Counted from the stretch's first letter, positions 31,434-39,402 are shown. The stretch: DNA of 64,000 nt from Mesorhizobium kowhaii (GCF_003253745.1 NZ_MZXV01000032.1:310001-374000), one strand, 5' to 3'. Numbers and translations: made by a program. The notes: generated from the sequence alone by a model not told the origin.

Positions 31434-32003
31434 ATGTTCATCCAGACCGAATCGACGCCAAACCCGACGACGCTGAAATTCCTGCCCGGCAAGGAAGTGC
31501 TTCTGGAAGGCACCGCCGACTTCCGTGATGCCGACAGCGCCGCCACCGCGTCGCCGCTGGCTGGCCGGCTGTTCGAGATTCCCGGCGTTACCGGAGTTTT
31601 CTTCGGCTACGACTTCATCACCGTGACCAAGGACGGACCCGACTGGCAGCATTTGAAGCCGGCGATCCTCGGCGCCATCATGGAGCATTTCATGTCCGGC
31701 GCGCCTGTCATGGCCAAGGCCGGCCCTGCCGCCGAGACCAGCCTGACCGGTGAGTTCTACGACAAAGCCGACGAGGAACTCGTCATCACCATCAAGGAAC
31801 TGCTCGACACGCGGGTGCGCCCGGCGGTCGCCCAGGACGGCGGCGACATCACCTTCCGCGGCTTCGAGAACGGCACGGTCTTCCTGCACATGAAGGGCGC
31901 CTGCGCCGGCTGCCCGTCATCGACGGCGACGCTGAAGCACGGCATCCAGAATCTTCTGCGCCACTTCGTGCCGGAAGTGCAGCAGGTCGAACAGGTCTCA
32001 TGA
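31434..32003 (+). CDS. NifU-like/NfuA Fe-S scaffold protein
   Basis: The 189-residue protein combines an N-terminal Nfu_N domain (MFIQTESTPNPTTLKF) with a C-terminal NifU domain bearing the cluster-binding CAGCP (CxxC) motif near residue 152. Such proteins carry Fe-S clusters to target enzymes. GGAGACGGCC precedes the ATG at 31434, which decides against a longer reading. It is followed by a strong terminator. Neither nitrogenase nor other nif genes are present, so this is the housekeeping type. Confidence 0.93.
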   Translation: MFIQTESTPNPTTLKFLPGKEVLLEGTADFRDADSAATASPLAGRLFEIPGVTGVFFGYDFITVTKDGPDWQHLKPAILGAIMEHFMSGAPVMAKAGPAAETSLTGEFYDKADEELVITIKELLDTRVRPAVAQDGGDITFRGFENGTVFLHMKGACAGCPSSTATLKHGIQNLLRHFVPEVQQVEQVS

Positions 32004-32057
32004 TCGTTCGGCCGGCCGCTTTGCCGGCAAAACAGATTCAATCGATCGCAAAAACAA

Positions 32058-32089
32058 AAAACCGGGCCAAATTGCCCGGTTTTCTGTTT
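32058..32089. terminator. Bidirectional rho-independent terminator
   Basis: A 10-bp stem AAAACCGGGC/GCCCGGTTTT with a 6-base loop is preceded by an A-tract and followed by TTTTCTGTTT. It ends the nifU-like transcript and can equally end the convergent L,D-transpeptidase transcript. Confidence 0.9.
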
Positions 32090-32140
32090 GGGACGTCCGT
32101 TGTTGCCTAGACGGTCCGCGTATGAAAGGCCTCTCTATCT

Positions 32141-32183
32141 GATCATGATTTCTCCGAAAACCGGTACCGGTTTTCGGGATCAT
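32141..32183. repeat. Palindromic GATCATG repeat
   Basis: GATCATGATTTCTCCGAAAACC and its complement GGTTTTCGGGATCATGG pair around a GGTACC centre. This is a second type of dispersed Rhizobiales palindrome, distinct from the 44-bp type. It lies 4 bases beyond the stop codon of the L,D-transpeptidase gene. Confidence 0.75.
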
Positions 32184-32186
32184 GGT

Positions 32187-32804
32187 CTAAAGAACAATGA
32201 CCTTGGCGCCCACCGAGGTGCGGTCGTAAAGGTCGATAATATCCTGGTTCATCAGGCGGATGCAGCCTGACGACATTGCCTTGCCGATGGAATTCCACTC
32301 CGGGCTGCCATGCAGGCGATAGCCCATGTCGCCGCCCTTGTTGAACAGATACATGGCGCGGGCGCCGAGCGGGTTCTTAAGGCCCGGCTCCATGCCGTCG
32401 GCAAACTTGGCCAGTTCCGGCTGGCGGTGGATCATCTGCGAAGGCGGCGTCCAGGTCGGCCATTCGCGCTTCAGCGCAATATGGGCGGTGCCGTGCCATT
32501 CAAAGCCTTCGCGACCGACGCCAATGCCGTAGCGCATCGCCAGGCCATCACCCTCGACGAAGTACAGAAACTTGTTCTGCGTATCGACGATGATGGTGCC
32601 CGGCTTTTCCTTGGTGTCGTAGTCCACCTCTTGCCGATGGTACTTCATCGGCACCTTCTCGATCGGGATGCGTGGCAGCTGGTAACCGGCGTCGGTGACC
32701 GCGCCATAGTTGTTGGAGAACAACTGCGAGCCAATGGCGCTGCAACCGGCGATAGCCGTGGAAAGCGCCAGTGCGGCGACGATAGCAAACGACTTCATGC
32801 GCAT
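32187..32804 (-). CDS. L,D-transpeptidase lipoprotein (YkuD domain)
   Basis: The enzyme forms 3-3 crosslinks in peptidoglycan or links proteins to it. The 205-residue product has a lipoprotein signal with lipobox AIAGC, so it should be anchored in the periplasm, and a YkuD domain with the HGSPEW and catalytic SSGCIRLMNQDI motifs (Cys nucleophile). The start is taken as the ATG at 32804; a TTG lies just upstream and another ATG two codons in. It is convergent with the nifU-like gene and shares its terminator. Confidence 0.9.
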   Translation of the reverse strand: MRMKSFAIVAALALSTAIAGCSAIGSQLFSNNYGAVTDAGYQLPRIPIEKVPMKYHRQEVDYDTKEKPGTIIVDTQNKFLYFVEGDGLAMRYGIGVGREGFEWHGTAHIALKREWPTWTPPSQMIHRQPELAKFADGMEPGLKNPLGARAMYLFNKGGDMGYRLHGSPEWNSIGKAMSSGCIRLMNQDIIDLYDRTSVGAKVIVL

Positions 32805-33031
32805 CAAATGATCCGGTGCCCCGCCCCAACTTCAGCGGCACGAGTCGGCCGCTTTCTCAGCATCATTCATGCTGGCATTTGCTTTGCTTGCCAAGCACGC
32901 GATGCCTATATGCAGGGGCTTACGCGCCGGTAAGCGCATCACTATGGCATTTCGGCAACAGGCCTCACAGGATTGTGAAGGAAATTCAATGGCCCCGTCC
33001 GCAAGCCCATTAAAAATCAAGGAAAATCGTC

Positions 33032-33454
33032 ATGAATGTCGGTGACGCCGCCCACCGTTCAGGCCTGCCGGCCAAGACAATCCGCTACTATGAAGAGATC
33101 GGCCTGATCGCCCCTGCGCGTGCCGCCAACGGCTACCGCGACTATTCCGGCGACGACATCCACCGGCTGGCCTTTCTGCGCCGCGCGCGCAACCTCGGCT
33201 TTTCCATCGACGATTGCCGCCAGCTGATGGCGCTCTACAAGGATCGAAGCCGTGCCAGCCATGACGTGCGCGAGATCGCCGCCGCCCATGTCAGGGCGAT
33301 CGAGGAAAAGGTGCGCGAATTGCAGTCGATGCGCTCGACCCTGCAGACCCTGATCCACGCCTGCCACGGCGACGAAAGGCCGGACTGCCCGATCCTGGAT
33401 GATATGGCGGGGGCGCTGTTGCCCAGGGGCAAGGAGGCCTCAACGGCCGCATAG
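33032..33454 (+). CDS. cueR: MerR-family copper-responsive regulator CueR
   Basis: The 140-residue protein has the MerR N-terminal helix-turn-helix (AHRSGLPAKTIRYYEEIGL), a dimerisation helix, and the two C-terminal cysteines Cys111 and Cys119 that bind Cu(I), Ag(I) or Au(I) in CueR. It would activate promoters with a 19-base spacer such as the one before the copper ATPase, 9 kb to the left. No palindrome of that type is seen in its own 220-base upstream region. Its stop codon is the last clearly core sequence before the island. Confidence 0.9.
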   Translation: MNVGDAAHRSGLPAKTIRYYEEIGLIAPARAANGYRDYSGDDIHRLAFLRRARNLGFSIDDCRQLMALYKDRSRASHDVREIAAAHVRAIEEKVRELQSMRSTLQTLIHACHGDERPDCPILDDMAGALLPRGKEASTAA

Positions 33455-33459
33455 GAACC

Positions 33460-33651
33460 GTGCGCCGACGGGCGCGGAGGCGGCTTGTCCACGGTTGCGA
33501 CACCGCCGGTGTTGCCGAACAGTGTCAGAAATTCAAGGAAGCCGCTCGCAAGCTGGAAACCGACCAGTCAGAGGAAGCCTTTGACCGCATGTTGAAGAAG
33601 GTGGTGAAGTCGCAGCCGCCTAAGGAAGACAAGCCCAAACCGTCAGAGTAG
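33460..33651 (+). CDS. Small acidic/basic helical protein, 5'-truncated looking
   Basis: A 63-residue reading frame with a GTG start five bases after the cueR stop. Its C-terminal 45 residues (KFKEAARKLETDQSEEAFDR) match the small proteins at 36134-36304 and 40218-40376. The first 20 residues are Arg-rich and unlike those relatives, which begin with a short MSK/MRK leader. This suggests that the true start was lost in a deletion joining the cueR end to the island. Function unknown; the fold is predicted helical. Confidence 0.55.
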   Translation: MRRRARRRLVHGCDTAGVAEQCQKFKEAARKLETDQSEEAFDRMLKKVVKSQPPKEDKPKPSE

Positions 33652-33809
33652 TTGAACGGACGGCTGGGTACCCGCCAATAGGCTTAGTTGCTCAGTTGCT
33701 AATATGCCCATAGTTTAGGCAGCGCGGGGACGTCCAAACCCAACCCGCAAGTGGCCGGTGCGGCCCCGCATCCCCAAGATAGCCCCAGCCGCACCGGCCA
33801 TCCGGCGTA

Positions 33810-33995
33810 TCAAGTCGGTTCGCGCGGACGATCTCTTTGTTTTTCAAGGAACCGCTTGGCGTGTTCCGCCCAATCATCTGCCGTGATTTTATGCTCCTGA
33901 ACAGACTTTCCGAAAGCCTTGCGCAGAGCGTCAAGGTCAAAGGCCCACAGTTGTTCGCCTTCGTTTCCGTTCGATGTCACGTCGCCCATCCCCAT
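33810..33995 (-). CDS. Hypothetical 61-residue protein or gene remnant
   Basis: The frame encodes a plausible polar protein (ALRKAFGKSVQEHKITADDW). The frame continues 12 codons upstream of the ATG at 33995 as a sensible peptide (PELAEHIVAS) before a stop codon, so this may be the C-terminal end of a longer gene now broken. No domain is recognised. Confidence 0.4.
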   Translation of the reverse strand: MGMGDVTSNGNEGEQLWAFDLDALRKAFGKSVQEHKITADDWAEHAKRFLEKQRDRPREPT

Positions 33996-34088
33996 GGAAG
34001 CGACGATATGCTCCGCAAGTTCAGGCTTTCAAGGACCAATGCCTGACTTCTTTTGGGTGCATCTGGGACAGGACCGGTGAAGTAGACC

Positions 34089-34286
34089 CTAGGCAGGTGG
34101 AATAGAGTAAAATCCCAAAGCGATAGCCACCTTCATTTCCAACCAAAACGCCCCGACAAGAACCAAGAAGAATAGGCGGAAGAGAAATTTCCGGCTGACC
34201 CTTTCATGCACGAGCAGGCAAACGACAATTGCGATCCCTGCCGCAGCAGCCATCAGCAGATTAATCGCAACACTCCGCGAAAACAT
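34089..34286 (-). CDS. Small two-helix membrane protein
   Basis: The 65-residue product has two hydrophobic segments (about 8-25 and 35-58) separated by a basic HERVSRK loop, so a two-pass inner membrane protein is likely. GGGAGAGGAACT precedes the ATG at 34286, a good ribosome site that rules against the longer frame. Function unknown; it belongs to the island and has lower GC than the core genes. Confidence 0.6.
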   Translation of the reverse strand: MFSRSVAINLLMAAAAGIAIVVCLLVHERVSRKFLFRLFFLVLVGAFWLEMKVAIALGFYSIPPA

Positions 34287-34512
34287 AGTTCCTCTCCCCA
34301 GTAGAAACTGCATTCATAGCGCAATACGGCCCGCCTTGTGGAGAGGTGGACCGTTACAATTCCTCAACGGCTGGGTAGCGCTCTAGTATCTAATATCCCT
34401 AATGTATGGAACGCGCGGCGTCCGTTTGAAGAACCAACCGTGATTTCACATAAGGCGGCTACGCCTTTTTGGATGGGCGGATCTACCACAATCGCAGGGT
34501 GTAGCCATTCCC

Positions 34513-34917
34513 CTACGGCTGGATAGCGCCTACGAGGCCGTCATTGAGAAAAATGATTACCCCGTCGACTGGCCCGGGGGAAACCACGTCGGTTGTATGA
34601 CCCTTCCCTCGCGTATCTGACATGAACCACGCTGTCCCAGGTTCAATCATCCGGCTTGTACCGTCACTGGCTGTCACCTTGAGCATACCCGACAGGCAAA
34701 AGAATATCTGGCGACGGGGAGAAGGATGTCGTTCGCCAGTCCATCCGGCGGGCAAACGCATTACGACATAACCTGAAGCGTCAGTAGCGGAAGAAACCAG
34801 CACTGCTGGTGCTGGCGGTGCAAAAATCTTGAGTTCCAGCGGTACATCGCTGTCATCGAAGTGGCTTTCACCAGATGCATCCTCGGTCAGCCGGGTTACG
34901 CGACGCGACGCTGTCAT
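34513..34917 (-). CDS. Cupin-domain protein
   Basis: This 134-residue protein contains a single cupin barrel: VVMRLPAGWTGERHPSPRRQIFFCLSGMLKV followed by PGTAWFMSD, although the metal-binding His set is only partly kept (His64 region present, second motif weak). Cupins of this size may bind small ligands, act in sugar metabolism, or be enzymes. A G-rich stretch lies upstream of the ATG. It is transcribed leftward inside the partial unit of the island. No substrate can be proposed. Confidence 0.7.
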   Translation of the reverse strand: MTASRRVTRLTEDASGESHFDDSDVPLELKIFAPPAPAVLVSSATDASGYVVMRLPAGWTGERHPSPRRQIFFCLSGMLKVTASDGTSRMIEPGTAWFMSDTRGKGHTTDVVSPGPVDGVIIFLNDGLVGAIQP

Positions 34918-35030
34918 CTGCCGCCCCCCGCTGCGCTAGGGAGTATAGGCTACGTCTCTTCTCTCATGTCATCAAGATTGCCCGCCTTGTGGAGGGTAGG
35001 GCCTTGTAGCGCTCGCTCCACAGTGTTTTG

Positions 35031-35060
35031 CAGGTTGGGTTTGTCAACCGGATAATCGCC
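35031..35060. repeat. Orphan right-hand terminal repeat of a third IS1595-type unit
   Basis: These 30 bases (CAGGTTGGGTTTGTC...ATAATCGCC) are identical to the right end of the element at 35069-38329 and face CACATAAA in the same way. The sequence to their left differs from that element, so this is the end of a different unit whose left end is not found before cueR. Confidence 0.8.
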
Positions 35061-35068
35061 CACATAAA
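35061..35068. repeat. 8-bp direct repeat CACATAAA, copy 1
   Basis: First of three identical 8-bp repeats, each lying directly after a right terminal repeat. Eight bases is the target duplication length of the IS1595 family. Confidence 0.85.
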
Positions 35069-35180
35069 GGCGATTATCCGGTTGACAAACCCAACCTGAA
35101 AATAGGAATATAGTCAGGACAGGCCGGCACTCATATCCCTAATAGACCGACGACACCGAAAGGCGCATAGTTCGTTCATT

Positions 35181-35357
35181 ATGTCGCTGCCTAAGCGCAC
35201 CGATCTAGCGAACGACAATGGCACACCTGAAAACCACCTAGCGGCGGCTACTGCTGCCCTTTTCGCTTCGCTCAAGGAGCTGGATGCTTCCATTGAAGTT
35301 CTGGCGCGCCGTGTAGGCATCGAAGTCAAGGTAGACGGTGGCCCTACCCAGCCATAG
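35181..35357 (+). CDS. Possible 58-residue small protein
   Basis: An ATG-started frame encodes a peptide with protein-like helical sequence (AALFASLKELDASIEVLARR). It is the only plausible coding content in 35099-35492. The ribosome site is weak, so the call is tentative. It precedes the NYN gene on the same strand and could be read with it. Confidence 0.35.
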   Translation: MSLPKRTDLANDNGTPENHLAAATAALFASLKELDASIEVLARRVGIEVKVDGGPTQP

Positions 35358-35492
35358 GGGAATATTCCGCAAGTTAATTGACGGGTAACAATTGGAGACC
35401 TATATCTGATTCGACTCGCCAACGGCGTGCCGTTGGCTCAAAGGCCACACAAGGCGAAAGCTGAGGTGGCCTTTGCTGCATCTGGGGGGACG

Positions 35493-36137
35493 ATGCGCGT
35501 CTACGTCTATGTTGACGGCTTCAACCTCTATTACCGCGCCCTACGCCGCTATCCTGAAGTGAAGTGGCTAAATATTCGATTGCTGGTCGAATCCCTGCTT
35601 GAGCCAGATGACGATGTGCAGGTCATTCGCTATTTCACAGCGAGGGTAAGCCCGCGTGCTGGCGATCCTGAAGCGCCCCGGCGTCAGCAGATTTTCTTCA
35701 GCGCTCTAAGCACGATTCCGGGCTTTCAATTCCATTACGGCCGATTTCTTCCGAAGCAAAAATGGCGACCCATCGTCCACCCAGCTTGGCTTCCCGCAGT
35801 CAAAGTTGAAGTCCACGACACTGAAGAAAAGGGTTCGGACGTTAACCTAGCGTCGCACTTGCTCAATGATGCGCATCACAAGAAATTTGAAGCCGCTTTT
35901 GTGGTCTCTCAGGACACCGACCTTTGCGAGCCTATCAAGATGGTCAAGGAAATGGGGCTACCGATTGGCGTAGCTTGGTTAGACGGCACCAGACCTAGCC
36001 CGCGCTTAGTCAAGGTATCGTCTTTCGTTCGCCAAGTTACCTATCAGCGGCTAAAGGCCGCCCAGTTCCCCGATCGCATCATGGGCAAGAACGGCAAGAT
36101 AATCGAGCCGCCCGAGACATGGCGACCGAAGGCCTAG
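35493..36137 (+). CDS. NYN-domain (PIN-like) putative RNase
   Basis: The 214-residue protein starts MRVYVYVDGFNLYYRALR, the N-terminal acidic motif of NYN domains, and later has GSDVNLASHLL and VVSQDTDLCEPIKM, giving the three acidic clusters of a PIN-like metal-dependent ribonuclease. The ATG at 35493 follows TGGGGGGACG, which excludes the longer frame. Passenger of element A; its last 4 bases overlap the end of an oppositely oriented small gene. Such proteins can act in RNA processing, toxin or antiphage settings; which one applies here is unknown. Confidence 0.82.
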   Translation: MRVYVYVDGFNLYYRALRRYPEVKWLNIRLLVESLLEPDDDVQVIRYFTARVSPRAGDPEAPRRQQIFFSALSTIPGFQFHYGRFLPKQKWRPIVHPAWLPAVKVEVHDTEEKGSDVNLASHLLNDAHHKKFEAAFVVSQDTDLCEPIKMVKEMGLPIGVAWLDGTRPSPRLVKVSSFVRQVTYQRLKAAQFPDRIMGKNGKIIEPPETWRPKA

Positions 36138-36304
36138 CCTTTCTCGCGCTTCCGGCGAACTAGTTCCTTTATCTGTTCCTGGGTCAACTTCGGCGCGTTC
36201 GCGATCTTCGTCACCACCGCTTCAAAGGCGGCGTCGGACTGATCGGTTTTCAGTTCGCGCGCCGCCTCGCGGAATTTGTCGATCTGAGACTTTTCCTTGG
36301 ACAT
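36134..36304 (-). CDS. Small helical protein, island family member
   Basis: A 56-residue protein (MSKEKSQIDKFREAARELK, then DQSDAAFEAVVTKIA) with the same core as the products at 33460 and 40218. It is predicted to be nearly all helix with a charged C-terminus rich in Arg and Lys. The ATG at 36304 gives a clean start, and the 3' end overlaps the NYN gene by 4 bases. No known domain is recognised. One such gene occurs in each unit of the array. Confidence 0.7.
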   Translation of the reverse strand: MSKEKSQIDKFREAARELKTDQSDAAFEAVVTKIANAPKLTQEQIKELVRRKREKG

Positions 36305-36539
36305 GGCGATAAACCTAGACGGATTCCTGTGAATCTGATACGCAATGGCGCGAAAGCGCCGGTGCTATGGACACACCGTCGCTCTCGTTCTTACCCCTTA
36401 TGGAAGGGGGCAGGGTGAACCGCCGTCAGGCGGCTACCGGTATTCTCCGGGTCATGAACCACATGACGCACTCTCCTTTCTCTCGTTAGGGTTCTGTGTC
36501 GCGCTTTGCTGGCCAGCGCGCCGCGACACACTCGATACT

Positions 36540-37097
36540 TTAAGCAGCGGTCTCCTCATTGGAGCCGCTGTTTTCGTTTCCGCCAGAAGGCGGTTGATCC
36601 TTCGCCGCGCTTCGTGCGGCTTCATATTCATCTAACTCGGCTTGCTTCGCCTCTTTGTGAATGGCGGAAGCGGCTACCCACTTGCCATTCTCGTTCTTTT
36701 CGATGGCGTGTTCTTTGCGCAGCGTCCACAGAGTTCCACGCACCGAATTGTACTTAAAGTTTGTGGCCCTCGCGATGTCCTTGGTTGATATGCCGCGATT
36801 AGCCTTTGCCACCACGTCTAGAATGGCAGGTTTGACAGTTCCGGGTGTGGCGCGTTCCGCGTCCCCCGTCGCAGGACTATCGCCGGAGTTAGTGAATAGT
36901 TCGTTAATTTTTGTAGATGAGTGTGCCGTGTCGGCTTCGTCGTCGACAAAAAGTGAGGCAAGCCGCGACTTAAAACCTGCCGCTGCCTCTCGCTCTCCGA
37001 GCTTTTTCCCCTCGTCAAAGCCGCTCTTATATGCTGCTTCTATCGCGGCCCTGATCGATTTTTCGGCAGTTGCTAGCAATTCGTTCATGTCTGTCAT
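36540..37097 (-). CDS. Winged-helix-like passenger protein
   Basis: The 185-residue protein has an N-terminal helical stretch, a disordered middle, and a compact region at about 88-145 (GISTKDIARATNFKYNSVRGTLWTLRKEH) that reads as a winged helix-turn-helix with a wing ending GKWVAAS. The tail is low complexity (GGNENSGSNEE). It is probably a DNA-binding regulator of the element or of its NYN gene. GAGGCCAAGCGCC precedes the ATG. An imperfect palindrome lies about 85 bases upstream and could be its operator. Confidence 0.65.
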   Translation of the reverse strand: MTDMNELLATAEKSIRAAIEAAYKSGFDEGKKLGEREAAAGFKSRLASLFVDDEADTAHSSTKINELFTNSGDSPATGDAERATPGTVKPAILDVVAKANRGISTKDIARATNFKYNSVRGTLWTLRKEHAIEKNENGKWVAASAIHKEAKQAELDEYEAARSAAKDQPPSGGNENSGSNEETAA

Positions 37098-37179
37098 GGC
37101 GCTTGGCCTCGTGATTCTGTCGCCGTTATAGCAGTGAGCACCGCCCGAGTCTATCGATCCTGATAGAACGAAGAGATAT

Positions 37180-37210
37180 TCACGTTATGTCCAAAACGAC
37201 ATTCGCGTGA
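37180..37210. promoter_or_regulatory. Imperfect palindrome upstream of winged-helix gene
   Basis: TCACGTTATGTC and its near-complement GACATTCGCGTGA flank a 6-base centre. It lies in the 229-base gap between the transposase gene end and the winged-helix gene start, where the latter's promoter must be. No gene is seen in this gap. Confidence 0.4.
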
Positions 37211-37326
37211 TGTGCGGGCGGCATTGGCCGTTATGAAGCGTCAATCATTTATGAGAGCGACGGCGCGCATATCGCCAGAGCGGCAACTCTAGCTGCACTG
37301 GTTTCCGGAAGTGCGTCCGCCTTGCG

Positions 37327-38268
37327 TCAAGCAGGTCTTTGATAGGTGAGGCGCTTACCAGCGGCACCCTTCAAGGCGATGAAAGCGCGGGTGCCATCAT
37401 CGACGCCAAGCGCAATACGGTTCGAATACCGGAAGTCGAATTCGGCGAGGTAGCGGTGGAGATGCTGTTCGCCGCAATGCTGATAGACACCTTTCATGCC
37501 GCGCTTAAAGATCGAATAGAAGCCTTCGACGGTGTTCGTATGGACAGTGCCGCGAACGTATTCGTCCTTGGAATGCGTGACGAAATCGTGCGAGGCGAAT
37601 TCCTGGCCCGCGCGGCGATAGATGCCGGACTCATCGGTCATCAATGCGCTTTCCTTGGCGATGTTGGCGCGAACGATGGGCATTACCGTGCCAATGCGGG
37701 CGGTATCAACGTGGAAGGAACGGGCGCGGCCACCACGCTCGACAAGCGTAACAACGGTGTTCTTGTGAGCGCCGCCGCCAGTCTTAACCGGGGTGTCCTT
37801 CAAGCGACCAATGTAGGTTTCGTCAACTTCTACCGTCTTGCCGGAGCCGCCCATCGGAGACAGTTCGCCAGACGCCATTGCAAGGCGAATGCGGTGGCAC
37901 AGGAACCAAGCCGTCTCATACTTGCATTCGAGTATGCGGTGCATTTGGTGAGCGCTGATACCCTTCTTTGAGGCGCACATAAGGTGGATAGCCTGAAGCC
38001 ACTTGGCCAGCGGCATATGGCTTTCCTCGAAAATGGATCCCATGCGAACCGTGAACTGCGAGCGGCAAGCGCTGCACTTGTACAGGCCGTGGCGCTCGAC
38101 ACCGTTGGGGTTCTTCTTGGAAGGCTTGGTGCGGACGCCTACCAGCTTGTAGTGGCGATCAACGACACCGCACTTCGGGCAGACTGGACCATTCGGCCAC
38201 AAGATGCCTTCCACATGCTCGAAAGCCTTGGCTTCGTCGTGGAACTCAGGGCGGGACAGAACGGACAT
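37327..38268 (-). CDS. IS1595-family transposase (element A)
   Basis: The 313-residue transposase has an N-terminal zinc ribbon (Cys30, Cys33, Cys65, Cys68), a helix-turn-helix-like segment (GISAHQMHRILECKYETAW), and an ISXO2-like catalytic domain with the acidic residue in VEVDETYIG (about 148-154), a second near LMTDESGIY and HTNTVEGFYS. GGAGATTTCC precedes the ATG. It appears intact. The C-terminal half is almost identical to the transposase of element B, whereas the first half differs clearly. Confidence 0.92.
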   Translation of the reverse strand: MSVLSRPEFHDEAKAFEHVEGILWPNGPVCPKCGVVDRHYKLVGVRTKPSKKNPNGVERHGLYKCSACRSQFTVRMGSIFEESHMPLAKWLQAIHLMCASKKGISAHQMHRILECKYETAWFLCHRIRLAMASGELSPMGGSGKTVEVDETYIGRLKDTPVKTGGGAHKNTVVTLVERGGRARSFHVDTARIGTVMPIVRANIAKESALMTDESGIYRRAGQEFASHDFVTHSKDEYVRGTVHTNTVEGFYSIFKRGMKGVYQHCGEQHLHRYLAEFDFRYSNRIALGVDDGTRAFIALKGAAGKRLTYQRPA

Positions 38269-38329
38269 GGAAATCTCCTATGCCCTTACCCTACGTAATC
38301 AGGTTGGGTTTGTCAACCGGATAATCGCC

Positions 38330-38337
38330 CACATAAA
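38330..38337. repeat. 8-bp direct repeat CACATAAA, copy 2
   Basis: Shared boundary: it follows the right end of element A and precedes the left end of element B. Confidence 0.85.
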
Positions 38338-38406
38338 GGCGATTATATATTTGACGCACCCAACGAAAAATGGTAGAAAGATTCCAGTCACTTAGGAATT
38401 TTCGCC

Positions 38407-39348
38407 ATGTCCGTCCTGTCCCGCCCATACTTCCACGACGAAGCCAAGGCTTTCGAGCATGTCGAGGGCATTCTTTGGCCGCAAGGTCCGGTCTGCCACC
38501 ACTGCGGCTCGATGGAAAAGCACTACGCTTTGAAGGGGATGCGCACAAAGGCATCCAAGAAAAACCCGAACGGCATCGAGCGTCATGGCGTGTACAAGTG
38601 CGCCGATTGCCGCCTGCAATTCACGGTTCGCATGGGGACGATTTTCGAGGAGTCGAAGCTGCCCCTCCACAAGTGGTTACAGGCACTCCACGCCATGTGT
38701 GCGAGCAAGAAGGGTGTTTCTGCTCATCAACTGCACCGCGCTTTGGAAATCACCTACAAGACGGCTTGGTTTCTCTGCCATCGTATTCGCGAAACCATGC
38801 GCTCTGGCGATTTCTCGCCCATGGGTGGCAACGGCAAGACGGTCGAGGTAGACGAGACGTATATCGGTCGCTTGAAGGATACCCCGGTCAAGTCGGGCGG
38901 CGGCGCTCACAAGAACACCGTGGTTACGCTGGTAGAGCGTGGCGGTCGCGCCCGTTCCTTCCACGTCGATACCGCCCGTATCGGCACCGTAATGCCAATC
39001 GTTCGCGCCAACATCGCCAAGGAAAGCGCCTTGATGACAGATGAGGCTGGTATCTATCGCCGCGTGGGCCAGGAATTCGCCTCGCACGATTTCGTCACGC
39101 ATTCCAAGGACGAATACGTTCGCGGCACCGTCCATACGAACACGGTCGAAGGCTACTATTCGATCTTCAAGCGCGGGATGAAAGGCATCTACCAGCATTG
39201 CGCGGAACACCATCTGCACCGCTACCTCGCCGAATTCGACTTCCGCTATTCGAACCGCATCGCGCTTGGCGTCGATGACGGCACCCGCGCTTTCATCGCC
39301 TTGAAGGGTGCCAAGGGCAAGCGGTTGATGTATCGTGTCACGGCATGA
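38407..39348 (+). CDS. IS1595-family transposase (element B)
   Basis: A 313-residue transposase with zinc-ribbon cysteines (CHHC, then CADC), VEVDETYIG and HTNTVEGYYSIFKRGMKG, all the same as in the transposase of element A. It is full-length and intact. By my count about 35 of the first 150 positions differ from that protein but only about a dozen of the last 160. The ATG at 38407 lies 69 bases inside the left end of the element with AGGA upstream. Confidence 0.92.
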   Translation: MSVLSRPYFHDEAKAFEHVEGILWPQGPVCHHCGSMEKHYALKGMRTKASKKNPNGIERHGVYKCADCRLQFTVRMGTIFEESKLPLHKWLQALHAMCASKKGVSAHQLHRALEITYKTAWFLCHRIRETMRSGDFSPMGGNGKTVEVDETYIGRLKDTPVKSGGGAHKNTVVTLVERGGRARSFHVDTARIGTVMPIVRANIAKESALMTDEAGIYRRVGQEFASHDFVTHSKDEYVRGTVHTNTVEGYYSIFKRGMKGIYQHCAEHHLHRYLAEFDFRYSNRIALGVDDGTRAFIALKGAKGKRLMYRVTA

Positions 39349-39402
39349 GGTCGTGCTAGAAACCCAGCCGCGCAATACCTAGTTAAGCGCCGGAAATTCA
39401 GA

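Larger units (their letters stand above)
35069..38329 (-). mobile_element. IS1595-type element A with passenger genes (3261 bp)
   Basis: The element has perfect 30-bp terminal inverted repeats (35069-35098 and 38300-38329, GGCGATTATCC at the outside) and is flanked by CACATAAA on both sides. It encodes an ISXO2-like transposase on the minus strand near its right end, plus passengers: a possible 58-residue ORF, an NYN-domain protein, a small helical protein and a winged-helix protein. Strand is given for the transposase. Identical ends and an intact transposase suggest recent activity. Confidence 0.9.

Noticed and set aside
34446..34460. CACATAAGGCGGCTACG as a possible left end of the third IS1595-type unit
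   Set aside because: It resembles CACATAAA plus GGCG but lacks one A and all of the following terminal repeat; too weak to call.
34329..34994. 15-bp direct repeat GCCCGCCTTGTGGAG at 34329 and 34980 as attachment sites
   Set aside because: The repeat does not coincide with any element end and no integrase gene lies nearby; probably chance or a small duplication.
33699..35145. Three similar short strings around CTAATATCCC (33699, 34393, 35132) as a repeat or CRISPR-like array
   Set aside because: The matches are degenerate, irregularly spaced and without spacers; no CRISPR structure is present.
35114..35422. A 102-residue minus-strand frame at the left of element A
   Set aside because: Composition is Arg/Ser-rich and no ribosome site is seen; the plus-strand 58-residue ORF is slightly more plausible.
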